The notes: generated by a model not told the origin, from the sequence alone. Counted from the first letter of the stretch, positions 17,831 to 26,419 are shown. The stretch is DNA of 35,970 nucleotides from an uncultured Duganella sp. (GCA_946482635.1 CAMLSG010000022.1:1-35970); one strand, 5' to 3'. Numbers and translations: made by a program.

Positions 17831-18880
17831 TCAACGGCAGAGCGCACTCACGGGATTTCTCCCTTTTGCTGTGATCACTCCAAGGCGATAGGGGAGCTTG
17901 ATGTAGTCGCTCACGCGCACTGCCGGGTCATTCCCCTGGAACAGGTACTCAAGGGGGCGGCACGGATCGATCGTCATGGTCTGGTCGGCGTTCGTCCGAA
18001 TGATTTCGCCATGGGAAATGCCATCTGACCAAAGCTGTTCAACGTTGGTGCTGCTGGCGAAAGTGTTCATCGGCGCCGACGAGAACGGTTCCCATTTTCC
18101 ATCGAGGCCATTGCTCTTCCAGATTCGGAAGTAGCGTCCCTTCGGCGACATGGCTTCGACAAGGGTGATGTATGTTTGGGTGTTAGCAATCCGGTAGGTA
18201 TTGCTGGCCTCGAACAAGTCCTCCGTCTTTTCGTTCAGGACTGCAACGGTGTTATGGAAGCCATTCGGGAACCGGCCGATATCGGTTTCGGACCGCAGCA
18301 GGCGGCCATGGTCATCGGTATTGAACAGGTAGCACTTTTTCTCATCGCAGATTACCCAGAAATCGAGCCAGCCATGTCCTTGTGGATGCTTGATGATGTC
18401 GGGCACGACGGAAAACAAGGGCTTGGGCGCGGTCCAGGATGTGGGATCGCTGATATCGTTCGAAGTTGAGTAAAGCGGGTCCGCGCCCTGGTAGATCAGA
18501 TACCAGGTCTTCTGCGGAGCGAAGTAGAACACCTGTGGCGCCGCGCGATAGCCTGGCCCCATCGGGGACTTGTCTAGTGGGACGATCTTGGCGGACGATG
18601 CTTCCGACCACTTGTCAAAGCTCGTGTACGCGAGTCCCCAGCCCGACGACCCGGCGCTCGTCATGAAGACATGGTATTTGCCGTTCACGTAGACGATCGA
18701 GGGATCCTTCACTCCATAGATCGTCTGGTCCGGATCAGGCTGGGGCGAAATAAGCGGCGGGCTGGATACCCAGTTAAATGTCGCGGCTGCGGACTCTGGC
18801 GCTTGCAGGCTGGTGCCACAGGCCGCAAGGCCGCTCACCAGGCTCAGGCCGGCGATGCATCTGATAATCTTCATTTTCAT
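17831..18880 (-). CDS. GH62 alpha-L-arabinofuranosidase lipoprotein
   Basis: 349-residue lipoprotein (lipobox LAAC, Cys21) with a five-bladed beta-propeller GH62 domain that removes alpha-L-arabinofuranosyl side groups. Visible family motifs are GVKDPSIVYVNGKYHVF with base Asp59, GHGWLDFWVICDE with Asp173/Asp179 in the pKa-modulator region, and LFEASNTY with acid Glu224. GH62 enzymes mostly act on arabinoxylan; arabinosylated (S-type) xyloglucan is a possible substrate here, but that is inference. The ATG overlaps the stop of the upstream alginate-lyase-like gene by 4 bp (ATGA), indicating translational coupling. Confidence 0.9.
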   Translation of the reverse strand: MKMKIIRCIAGLSLVSGLAACGTSLQAPESAAATFNWVSSPPLISPQPDPDQTIYGVKDPSIVYVNGKYHVFMTSAGSSGWGLAYTSFDKWSEASSAKIVPLDKSPMGPGYRAAPQVFYFAPQKTWYLIYQGADPLYSTSNDISDPTSWTAPKPLFSVVPDIIKHPQGHGWLDFWVICDEKKCYLFNTDDHGRLLRSETDIGRFPNGFHNTVAVLNEKTEDLFEASNTYRIANTQTYITLVEAMSPKGRYFRIWKSNGLDGKWEPFSSAPMNTFASSTNVEQLWSDGISHGEIIRTNADQTMTIDPCRPLEYLFQGNDPAVRVSDYIKLPYRLGVITAKGRNPVSALCR

Positions 18881-21525
18881 GGTTTGGAAACGAATAGTCC
18901 GAATTCGCCGAGGCCGGTAGATGTGGTGTCGCCGTTATTGGCTGTGATATTGATCCGGTAGTAGCGATAGGAGCCGGGTCGCGAGACCGGGTAATTCTTC
19001 AACGCGTAGGGACGGTCGGATACCTGGTTGTTTTGTGCGTCGAGTGTTTGCCAGGTCACGCCGTCGTTGGAGCCCAGGAGCTGCCAGTCCTTCGGATCGC
19101 GCGCAACCGCGTTGTTGGAACTGATGACGGAGTAGCGCTGTACTGTCTCCGTGTGTCCGAGGTCATACTGCAGCCAGCCCTGCACACCTTTGGAGAACCA
19201 TTGCGTCGCCGAGTTGCTGTCGAAAGCGCGCTTGGCGTTGCCTGTGTTACTCGTATTGTCGTTGGCGGTACCGCCGGAGGCGACGTTGACCATCGGGTGC
19301 TCCGGTCTGGCGGAGTCCTCGGGAGAATTGGCACTCGTCCCAGCGGAATTTGCCGCCGTGACGGTGTAGTAGTAGGTCACGCCGTTGGTGACCGAATTGT
19401 CGGTGAAGCTGCCGCCCCGGACATCCGTCGCGATGGTCGTGTAGGGGCCGCCGCTGGATGTGGCGCGCTTGACTATGTAGCGGGTGGCGCCGAAAGAGCG
19501 CTGCCAGCGCAGCGGAACGGCGCCATCGCCCGGCGCGGCAAGCAGCGCTGCCGGGGCTGCAGGGATCAAAGTCGGCGCATTACCGTCGCCCCCGGTGATC
19601 TGCACGTTGCTGAAGACGGAGCGGTTCGGCGTGCCGTTGATGGTCGATGAAACCACCAGGCCCACATAGATCGTGGCCGGAAGGGGCCCGTCGATGCGGC
19701 CGAGATCTGTGGCGGCCCAGTTGGTGCCATCGGGAGACAGGTAGCCGGTGATGACGTTGCCGATGCGCTCAAGCTTCAGCCAATACGAGTCCGCGGCGTT
19801 TGCGAGCGGAAGTGCCTTGTTGGCGTAATTGCTGCCGCCATACGCCGTGAGCTTCTGCATATTCTGCTCGGCCGCAACCCGATTGGCGACGGCCATCCAG
19901 GCACGCGGGGCGCCCTGGTCAAGGCTGGTGCGTATCATCACGCCCGCCTTGGCAGACGGACCGGTGTCACCGACCGATTCAACCTTGGCAATGATGGCGC
20001 CATCGCCAACCAGGGCCTTGTAGGCGAAGTGGCAGCTGTCGTTAGTGCCCCAGATCTCGCTCCCCGCGCCGGTCACGGTCCATTTGCCGGCGGCATAACT
20101 GGCGCTACCGGTAGGGGTGGCGCCGCCTAAATCAACGCTGCTCAAACCCGCGGTGAGCGAGGTGGTCGCAGGCAGGGCAAGCTGAGGTGCTGGAACCGCA
20201 GTGGAGGTGTCGGTATCCTTCAGGAACATGAAGCTGTAGGCGTCCACCGGCATCCAGAGGCGTCGTTGCGCGATAAACGGGGCCTGCATGCCTTTGCGGA
20301 TGGCGTAGGCGGCATGGATCTGATTGAGCATGATATTCCCGCCACCCCCGCCGCCCCATCCGCGGTTGGTCATGTCGGCAGTGTAATAGGCATCGGTGGT
20401 GCCGAAAGGGAGTGCAGCGGTCGGCACGAGCTCGTTCACCCGCGCGAAATATTCACCAGCTGCCAGGAGCCGGTCGTCCAGGTCGGAATAGATGTCGATG
20501 CCTTGTTTCCAGAGCGCCTCGGCGAGCATGGTCAACGATTTGAGCTGGCCGTGGAAGTGGCCCTGGTCGCGCAGGGAATCGCCGAGCATGCCGAGATCAT
20601 TGGAATTGCGCAGCCCGATGTGGGCCAGCGTGCGCACTTGGTAAACGACCTTGTCCACCGCCGGCGCATCGTCGTTGAAGATGGCCATCAAGCCGAGGGC
20701 AACCAGGGCCAGCGCGCCCTTGTTGGCGGCGCCGAACTGGTGTTCGCCATAAGGGTTCGATGCCGGTATCAGGACATTCTTGAAGTACTTCTTTACCGTG
20801 GCAGTGTCGGCTTCCGTCCAGCCTTGCCATGTGCCGCGCAGGATGTCCGCGCCGCCCACAAACATGTAGGCGTAGTCGCCCAGGTCGAGCATCGATTCGC
20901 GTCCGGAAAACTCGACATGGGTGGTAGCCCATGCCATGAGGATTTCGCGGGCCTTCTTTGCATATTCCTGGTTGCCGGTGAAATGCCACATGCGCGAGAG
21001 GTTCCAGACCGCGATCATGTCGCTGCGCCATGCGCCGAGGTTCTCGTCGGGGGCCCGGCTTACTTTCGCATAGGGCCCGGCCATGGTGAAGGTGAGCCTG
21101 GCATGGCCGTCGTTTACCAGGTTATCGTAGGCAGACTTCCATGGTTGTCGGCCCTGGTCGACGTAGGCCTTGAGCGTATTGAGGTCCGAAAGGGTGAGAG
21201 GGGTGCCTGGGTGGCTGAAAACGCGAACCGCAATGTCGCCAGTGACGGGCGTGCTGCCGACCGCAGGTGTGTCGCCTGTGCCAGCTGTGCCGCCAGTAGC
21301 CGGCGGATTGCCAGTAGTGGGCGTGCCGCCAGCGTCGGGAGTGCCGCCAGTGCTGGGTATGTTGCCAGTACCCTGCGCGCCACCAGTGCCGATTGAGGCC
21401 GGCGTGTTGCCGGCGTTTTTTGCTGGAACTGTACCGCTGGTGTCCGCCAGGTCGCCGCCGCAGCCTGCCGCCAGGCTGGCCGCGATTATCGACATGGCGA
21501 TCGTCCGGATCTTGTGTTTTTTCAT
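18877..21525 (-). CDS. Alginate-lyase-fold multidomain lipoprotein
   Basis: 882-residue lipoprotein (LAAGC, Cys22; Shine-Dalgarno GGAAGGA). A Gly/Thr/Pro linker with imperfect repeats (residues about 45-97) leads to an (alpha/alpha)6 alginate-lyase-superfamily domain at about 100-440. The conserved SLRDQGHFHGQLKSL (His323/His325) and the AANKGAL segment (Asn268) occupy the usual active-site positions. A concanavalin-like domain follows at about 455-650, then a fibronectin III domain at about 655-745, and a C-terminal F5/8 type C (CBM32-like) domain at about 748-882. The substrate is unknown; it could be a uronate-containing polysaccharide. It is the first gene of an operon with GH62, under its own copy of the candidate operator. 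It may be a beta-elimination lyase or a hydrolase, and the sequence alone does not decide. Confidence 0.8.
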   Translation of the reverse strand: MKKHKIRTIAMSIIAASLAAGCGGDLADTSGTVPAKNAGNTPASIGTGGAQGTGNIPSTGGTPDAGGTPTTGNPPATGGTAGTGDTPAVGSTPVTGDIAVRVFSHPGTPLTLSDLNTLKAYVDQGRQPWKSAYDNLVNDGHARLTFTMAGPYAKVSRAPDENLGAWRSDMIAVWNLSRMWHFTGNQEYAKKAREILMAWATTHVEFSGRESMLDLGDYAYMFVGGADILRGTWQGWTEADTATVKKYFKNVLIPASNPYGEHQFGAANKGALALVALGLMAIFNDDAPAVDKVVYQVRTLAHIGLRNSNDLGMLGDSLRDQGHFHGQLKSLTMLAEALWKQGIDIYSDLDDRLLAAGEYFARVNELVPTAALPFGTTDAYYTADMTNRGWGGGGGGNIMLNQIHAAYAIRKGMQAPFIAQRRLWMPVDAYSFMFLKDTDTSTAVPAPQLALPATTSLTAGLSSVDLGGATPTGSASYAAGKWTVTGAGSEIWGTNDSCHFAYKALVGDGAIIAKVESVGDTGPSAKAGVMIRTSLDQGAPRAWMAVANRVAAEQNMQKLTAYGGSNYANKALPLANAADSYWLKLERIGNVITGYLSPDGTNWAATDLGRIDGPLPATIYVGLVVSSTINGTPNRSVFSNVQITGGDGNAPTLIPAAPAALLAAPGDGAVPLRWQRSFGATRYIVKRATSSGGPYTTIATDVRGGSFTDNSVTNGVTYYYTVTAANSAGTSANSPEDSARPEHPMVNVASGGTANDNTSNTGNAKRAFDSNSATQWFSKGVQGWLQYDLGHTETVQRYSVISSNNAVARDPKDWQLLGSNDGVTWQTLDAQNNQVSDRPYALKNYPVSRPGSYRYYRINITANNGDTTSTGLGEFGLFVSKP

Positions 21526-21586
21526 GCCATCCTTCCAACTCTCATAGTTGCTTTATGGCAATTGTCCGGGCGACCGACACAGCTTG

Positions 21587-21622
21587 GCAATTATGAATAT
21601 TCCCAGAAGACTTTATGAAATT
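21587..21622 (-). promoter_or_regulatory. Candidate operator, copy 4 (upstream of alginate-lyase-like gene)
   Basis: On the minus strand AATTTCAT (21622-21615), 22 bp, AATTGC (21592-21587). A second AATTTCAT-like block, ATATTCAT, begins 22 bp after the first. The site ends 61 bp from the start codon, essentially the same as copy 3. A further AATTGC lies 29 bp downstream (21563-21558). Confidence 0.6.
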
Positions 21623-21672
21623 CACCGGCGCCTGAATAAAAAGCAACAGGCGATATCACTCGTGCATTCCTT

Positions 21673-23007
21673 TTACTTACGATCAGGATCTCGTTCCCTG
21701 ACGATGCCGCGGTACACCAGATAGGTTGCCGCCAGGCTGATCGCGCCGGCGCCAGCCAACCAGATTCCCGGCGCAGCCTTATTGCCGCTCACTTCAATCA
21801 GCCAGGTCGACAGCAGTGGCGTGAGGCCCCCGAACAGTGCCGTAGCCAAGCTGTAGGCCAGCGAAAAGCCAGTGGTTCGCACCTGGGCGGGAATAATTTC
21901 AGTCAGCGCGACAATGGTGGCGCCGTTGTAGCTACCGTACAAGAACGACAGCCAGAGTTCAACCCGCACCATATTGGCAAAGCTCGGGTTGGCGATCAGC
22001 CACGACAGCGCAGGATAGGCCGTCAGCGCCACAAGGGCCGAACAGGCAGCCATGACCGGCCAGCGCCCAATGCGATCGGAGAGTGCGCCCATGACCGGGA
22101 GCCAGATGAAGTTCGACAAGCCGATGCACAGCGTGACAAGCAGGCTTTCTTCGGTGCTCAGTTTGAGCACGCTCTTGCCGAAAGTCGGCGTGTACACGGT
22201 GATCATGTAGAACGCGACGGTGGTCAGCACAACCAGCATGGCGCCTACCGTGACCAGGGGCCAGTTCAGGGCAATCGTGCGCATCATCTGGCGGAAGGTT
22301 GGGTGCGTCTTCTGTTTCAGGTAAGCCTCGGTTTCCTGCAAGGAGCGGCGAATATAGAACACCACGGGAATGATCGAACAGCCAACGAAGAACGGGATGC
22401 GCCAGCCCCAGTCGGCGATCACGTCATTGGCAAGGGTGTGATTGAGCGCATATCCGAGTGCTGCGGAAAAGATGATGGCGACTTGCTGGCTGGCTGACTG
22501 CCAGCTGACGTAGAAGCCCTTGTTGTCCGGCGTTGCCATCTCGGACAGGTAGACGGAAACGCCGCCCAATTCCACGCCAGCCGAAAAGCCTTGCAGCAGA
22601 CGCCCGATCAGTACCAGCAGCGGCGCCAGCAAGCCGATGCTCGCATAGCCCGGAACGAATGCGATCAGGGCAGTGCCCGAGGCCATGATGCCAAGGGTTA
22701 GCACCAGGCCTTTGCGCCGGCCAATGCGGTCGATATAGCTGCCCAGGATGACGGCGCCCAGCGGACGCATGAAGAAGCCCGCGCCAAAGGTGGCGAAAGT
22801 CATCATCAGTGCCGCATATTCGCTCGTGGATGGAAAGAACGCGGCGGCTATCTGCTGTGCATAAAAACCGAACAGGAAGAAATCATACATTTCGATGAAG
22901 TTCCCGCTGGTGACGCGGATGACCGTGCCGAGTTTGGACGTGCGGAGCACCGGTACGGTTTCGGCAGGAGCCGATACGCCGGCGCCGATGGTGGAGTAGC
23001 TTGTCAT
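21673..23007 (-). CDS. MFS transporter, metabolite:H+ symporter (MHS) family
   Basis: 444-residue inner-membrane transporter with about 12 hydrophobic segments. It has the MHS N-terminal signature [20 protein letters not shown] and the loop 2-3 motif [11 protein letters not shown]. It resembles citrate/tricarballylate proton symporters, so a small carboxylate is the likeliest substrate; sugar transport is less likely. It follows the ModA-like gene by 53 bp on the same strand. The downstream alginate-lyase-like gene has its own putative operator, so MFS and ModA-like probably form a separate transcription unit with the ruined porin, under the divergent LysR gene. Confidence 0.85.
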   Translation of the reverse strand: MTSYSTIGAGVSAPAETVPVLRTSKLGTVIRVTSGNFIEMYDFFLFGFYAQQIAAAFFPSTSEYAALMMTFATFGAGFFMRPLGAVILGSYIDRIGRRKGLVLTLGIMASGTALIAFVPGYASIGLLAPLLVLIGRLLQGFSAGVELGGVSVYLSEMATPDNKGFYVSWQSASQQVAIIFSAALGYALNHTLANDVIADWGWRIPFFVGCSIIPVVFYIRRSLQETEAYLKQKTHPTFRQMMRTIALNWPLVTVGAMLVVLTTVAFYMITVYTPTFGKSVLKLSTEESLLVTLCIGLSNFIWLPVMGALSDRIGRWPVMAACSALVALTAYPALSWLIANPSFANMVRVELWLSFLYGSYNGATIVALTEIIPAQVRTTGFSLAYSLATALFGGLTPLLSTWLIEVSGNKAAPGIWLAGAGAISLAATYLVYRGIVRERDPDRK

Positions 23008-23060
23008 AATAATCTCTCAGGAAAAACCACCGGCGCACTGCGCCAGCGTGAAGATTGGGT

Positions 23061-23846
23061 TCAGTGCTGTGTAGTTACCGGTTCCAGGCCTGTTGCCTCG
23101 ATGGTTGCCGCGTTTGCGGGTGATGCGAGAAAACGCAACAGATGGCGTGCGGCCTCCGGGTGGCTGGCGCCGCGTACAAGTGCGCCGGCAAACTGGGTGC
23201 GGAGCTGAACTTCTTCTGGGAGCGTGCCGATAATGTCGATGCCTTTTACTGGCTGCAGCTCGCTGCGCTGCTGGCATCCAAAGTCCGCCTCGCCTTGCGC
23301 GATGATCTCGCCCACCGGAGTGGCCGGAATCTGCGCCGCCTTGCCATCCATTGCCTGCTTGATGCCGAGTTTTTCCAGCAACTGGCGTTTGATGTATTCG
23401 CCGCTTGCGCTGTCGGAGTAGGCCACGTGGGACGCGTTCAGGAAGGCTTGCCGCAATCCGTCGACCGTGCTGATATCTGGTCTCGCGGCGCCATCCTTGA
23501 CGGCGCATGCGATCGGCGAGTTGGCCAGCACGACCTTGCTGCCCGGCTCGAGTTTTCCTTCGGCCATCAGCTTGTCGAGCGCGTCGCCCACCATGATGAC
23601 GACGTCGATGGGTTCGCCACGCGCGAGGCGTGCCGGAATTGCATTTCTCGTTGTTCCCATCGATGGGCCCCATGCCGAGACCAGGCGGTCGCCGCTGGCT
23701 TGCTCGAACGGAACGGAGAGATCCTTGTAGGCTTGGGCAAAACCGCCCGAGGCGACGACGTGAACTTCGGCTGCGTGGGCGGCGGCAGACAGTGTGAATA
23801 CTGCGAGTGCCGATAGCGCCTTGGATTTTAAGTGATGTGAACGCAT
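23061..23846 (-). CDS. Orphan ModA-like periplasmic substrate-binding protein
   Basis: 261 residues with a clear signal peptide (LSALAVFTLSAAAHA-AE) and a type 2 periplasmic-binding fold. Features include VVASGGFAQAYKDL, DVVIMVGDALDKLMAEG and SASGEYIKRQLLEKLGI. It resembles molybdate-binding ModA proteins, but no ABC permease or ATPase is adjacent; instead an MFS symporter follows. The ligand is therefore more likely an organic anion than molybdate (inference). A good ribosome site (AAGGGA) precedes the ATG. Confidence 0.75.
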   Translation of the reverse strand: MRSHHLKSKALSALAVFTLSAAAHAAEVHVVASGGFAQAYKDLSVPFEQASGDRLVSAWGPSMGTTRNAIPARLARGEPIDVVIMVGDALDKLMAEGKLEPGSKVVLANSPIACAVKDGAARPDISTVDGLRQAFLNASHVAYSDSASGEYIKRQLLEKLGIKQAMDGKAAQIPATPVGEIIAQGEADFGCQQRSELQPVKGIDIIGTLPEEVQLRTQFAGALVRGASHPEAARHLLRFLASPANAATIEATGLEPVTTQH

Positions 23847-23865
23847 TGTGATTCCCTTATAAGCG

Positions 23866-24277
23866 TTAGAACTTGTGCATGAGGCCGAGTGTCAGGCCGC
23901 TGCCGTGGCGTCCGTTCGGGCGCCCAACGGTCAGTCCAGCCGAGTCACCGCGCCAGACGGTGTAATCGGCTTCTACATAGGCTGTGGTCAGTTTTGGCGG
24001 ACGAGCCTGTGTCGGCATTGATGCCGCCTTCCAGGCGGACCAGTGCAGCCCAGCCGCCACCGAGTGTCTCTTTGCCCTTGATGCCCCAGCGACTGGTTTG
24101 GTTCACGCCGCTGCTGACTGCAGTGCTGTGGCCGGACAGCGTGGGCGCATTGTTTGCGCCAAGGTCGCTGGTGGCGCGCGCTCCGACGTCGACGATGCCG
24201 TACAGATCGATGCCTGGCTGTGCGAGGCAGGGGCTGCTCGCCATGAGCAGTGCGGTAAAGGCGCAGGATTGGCGCAC
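23866..24277 (-). pseudogene. Porin gene remnant (both ends joined, middle lost)
   Basis: Minus strand, from GTG 24277 with Shine-Dalgarno GGAGA. About 80 codons of a Gram-negative porin are present: signal peptide, then GIDLYGIVDVGARA and SRWGIKGKETLGGGWAAL. After INADTGSSAKT the reading shifts frame near 24005 into TTAYVEADYTVWRG and the terminal strand ending GLMHKF. Burkholderiales porins are usually about 350 residues, so roughly two thirds of the gene is missing at an out-of-frame junction. A sequencing error cannot explain the lost middle. Confidence 0.85.
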
Positions 24278-24351
24278 GATGTCTCCTTTTTCATTGCCTT
24301 CTTGATGAGGCTGATTGCTAAGTAGATGAATCTTCACCCAAATGGCATAAT

Positions 24352-24371
24352 TTGATAATTGCAATTTTCAA
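24352..24371. promoter_or_regulatory. Near-palindromic site between porin remnant and lysR
   Basis: 20-bp dyad, TTGA / TCAA arms around a perfect AATTGCAATT core, with one mismatched pair. It lies 15 bp before the LysR start and 74 bp before the divergent porin start. Position and symmetry suit a LysR-type box controlling both genes. Confidence 0.45.
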
Positions 24372-24386
24372 GCGTATTAATGCATC

Positions 24387-25316
24387 ATGCGCATCAATTA
24401 CGATCTCCACGACTTAGAGGCATTTGTCGCCGTTGCAGAACGCGCCAGCTTCAGCCAGGCCGCAAGCGACCTGTTCCTCTCACAATCGGCACTGAGCCGA
24501 AGGATCGAAAAACTGGAAGAAGGCCTGGGCGTCAAGCTGTTCGAGCGGACTACCCGCCGCGTACAATTGACCAATGTGGGACAGGCGTTCCTCGTGAATG
24601 TCCGGACCGCGCTGGACGGATTGGAGGACGCTGTGTTGGGTGTCGCCGACCTCGCGGCGCATCGGACGGGCACAGTAACCCTTGCGTGCGTGCCGTCTGC
24701 CGTCTGGCATTTCCTCCCCGAGGTGCTGAAGCAGTTCAGTGAGCGCTTTCCGCGCATCCGGGTGCGGGTGCACGACGAAAGCGCCCAGGATGTGCTGAAC
24801 CTGGTGTTGGCAGGGGAGGCGGATTTCGGGATCAACTTCACCGGCGCGGAAGATGCGGAAATTGTGTTCGAGCCGATTTATGAGGAGCGCTATGTGCTGG
24901 CTATGCGGCACGATCATCCTTTGGCGCGCCGCAAGAAGCTTAATTGGAAAGACACGGTGCGCGAGCGGTATATTTCGGTCGCCAAATCGAGCGGCAACCG
25001 CAGCGTCATCGATGCCGCATTGGCGGGCGTGGAGAAGCATCCACCCATTTTCTGCGAAGTCAATCACGTCTCAGGCGTGCTGGCCCTGGTCGAGGCGGGA
25101 ATGGGCGTGGCTGCGGTGCCAGGTTTGTCAGTCCTGCCTGGGCGGCCCGATACGATCGTCGGTGTACCTCTGGTGAATCCGGTGATCCATCGGACACTGG
25201 GCTTGATCAGCAAGCGCAATCACACGATGGCACCTGCGGCGCGTACCTTGTTCGATATGCTCTCGAAAGCACTGCTCCGTGATTGGTCGGCGCGTTTAGG
25301 CAACAAGCACAAATAA
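24387..25316 (+). CDS. LysR-type transcriptional regulator (porin/MFS unit)
   Basis: 309 residues. An N-terminal winged helix-turn-helix (HDLEAFVAVAERASFSQAA, LSQSALSRRIEKLEEGLGV) is followed by a LysR substrate-binding domain. It is divergent from the porin/ModA-like/MFS unit and probably controls that unit through the dyad at 24352-24371. The closest functional parallel by layout is regulators of tricarballylate or citrate uptake, but the ligand cannot be read from the sequence. The start is ATG 24387; only a weak ribosome site is visible. Confidence 0.88.
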   Translation: MRINYDLHDLEAFVAVAERASFSQAASDLFLSQSALSRRIEKLEEGLGVKLFERTTRRVQLTNVGQAFLVNVRTALDGLEDAVLGVADLAAHRTGTVTLACVPSAVWHFLPEVLKQFSERFPRIRVRVHDESAQDVLNLVLAGEADFGINFTGAEDAEIVFEPIYEERYVLAMRHDHPLARRKKLNWKDTVRERYISVAKSSGNRSVIDAALAGVEKHPPIFCEVNHVSGVLALVEAGMGVAAVPGLSVLPGRPDTIVGVPLVNPVIHRTLGLISKRNHTMAPAARTLFDMLSKALLRDWSARLGNKHK

Positions 25317-25318
25317 CT

Positions 25319-25338
25319 GCCTGGCGATCGCGCCAGGC
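25319..25338. terminator. Convergent hairpin between lysR and NmrA-family gene
   Basis: 8-bp perfect stem GCCTGGCG / CGCCAGGC with a 4-nt loop, placed between two converging genes (stops at 25316 and 25353). T-tracts are weak on both sides. It is a plausible bidirectional terminator. Confidence 0.5.
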
Positions 25339-25352
25339 TTGACAGACCGAGT

Positions 25353-26345
25353 TTACTTGCTGCGGCGGGAAATCAGGTTTGCATTCATCCACGAGACCAC
25401 GTCGGTAACCTTGAGGCCACGTTGGCTATTGAACGTGCGGCTCTTATCCCAGGCGACTCCCCGTCCTTGAGCAAAGGCAGCACGGTACTTGCTCATCATA
25501 TTGTGCGGGTCGAGGGCCAGTTGGCCGAGTAAATACTCTTCACTCCATTCTGAGCGGCTAAAGGGCCGGCCGAGGGACGCTTCCAGCTTGTCGGCGACCT
25601 CGCCGTAAGTCACGGTATCGCCGGCTAGATAGACAATCTCGTTCCGGATTCGAGGTATTGCAAACACGATTTCGGCAGTTAGCATCCCGATATCATCGGG
25701 AGTGGTCAGCGTTACCGCGGTCTCAAGGTTGCCCAGTGCGTGGACTGCGTCGTTTCGCAGGTCAACAACGCCGAATTCAGGCTCAAACAGGTAGCTCATG
25801 AACATGCCGGTGGAGATAATGACCCACTCCGTCTGGTGTTGACTGCGCAAAAGCTCCCGCACGTCCAACTGTGCGTCGAAAATGTCCTGCGGACTGCCGC
25901 GTCCAATCACGTCAAAATCGACGCCGAACTGCCAAGGAAAATATCTTGGGATTCGCGCCTGCAAAGCAGCGCGCGCCAATTTCATCGGCGTGTCGATTCC
26001 GGCAGCGTAACCGGCGCAACCGATTACTGTGTCATATCGTGCGAACACTTTGGCAAGTTCGTCAATGGAGCTCTTCACAAGATCGCCTTCGACGATCTCG
26101 ATGCCAAGGTCCCGAATCTCCGTGATGTCGCGTCGCTTACCCGGTGCGGTGGACTCGACGGCGCTTGCGCGTAGCAGGACGCTGATCTTCACACCGTCGA
26201 TGCTCTTCGCGCGGCGCGCAAGACTGCGCAGCACCGGTAGGCCGAGTTCTCCAGCTCCGAGTACGAGAATGTTTTGAGACATGGCGTTAGGATCTGCCTG
26301 GTTCATCGCGAGCGGAACAATCGGTCGGCGGTCTCGAATGGACAT
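25353..26345 (-). CDS. NmrA-family NAD(P)-dependent reductase (aromatic alcohol reductase-like)
   Basis: 330 residues from ATG 26345, chosen because GGAGA stands 8 bp upstream; the later in-frame ATG at 26282 has no ribosome site. A Rossmann fold opens with ILVLGAGELG (residues 26-35). The rest matches atypical short-chain/NmrA proteins: VEGDLVKSSIDELAKVF, YDTVIGCAGYAAG, RYFPWQFGVDFDVIG. No substrate can be assigned. It is divergent from the second LysR gene across 146 bp, the usual layout for a regulator and its target. Confidence 0.8.
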   Translation of the reverse strand: MSIRDRRPIVPLAMNQADPNAMSQNILVLGAGELGLPVLRSLARRAKSIDGVKISVLLRASAVESTAPGKRRDITEIRDLGIEIVEGDLVKSSIDELAKVFARYDTVIGCAGYAAGIDTPMKLARAALQARIPRYFPWQFGVDFDVIGRGSPQDIFDAQLDVRELLRSQHQTEWVIISTGMFMSYLFEPEFGVVDLRNDAVHALGNLETAVTLTTPDDIGMLTAEIVFAIPRIRNEIVYLAGDTVTYGEVADKLEASLGRPFSRSEWSEEYLLGQLALDPHNMMSKYRAAFAQGRGVAWDKSRTFNSQRGLKVTDVVSWMNANLISRRSK

Positions 26346-26419
26346 TGTTGATTTCTCCAGTGGGTTTAGGTGCCTGCACTGTAGCAACCCAAATGACGGG
26401 GAAAAAGTAGCCCTAGAGG

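Noticed and set aside
21240..21420. Short repeated units resembling a CRISPR or minisatellite
   Set aside because: The units encode the Gly/Thr/Pro linker of the alginate-lyase-like lipoprotein in frame, vary in length and lack unique spacers.
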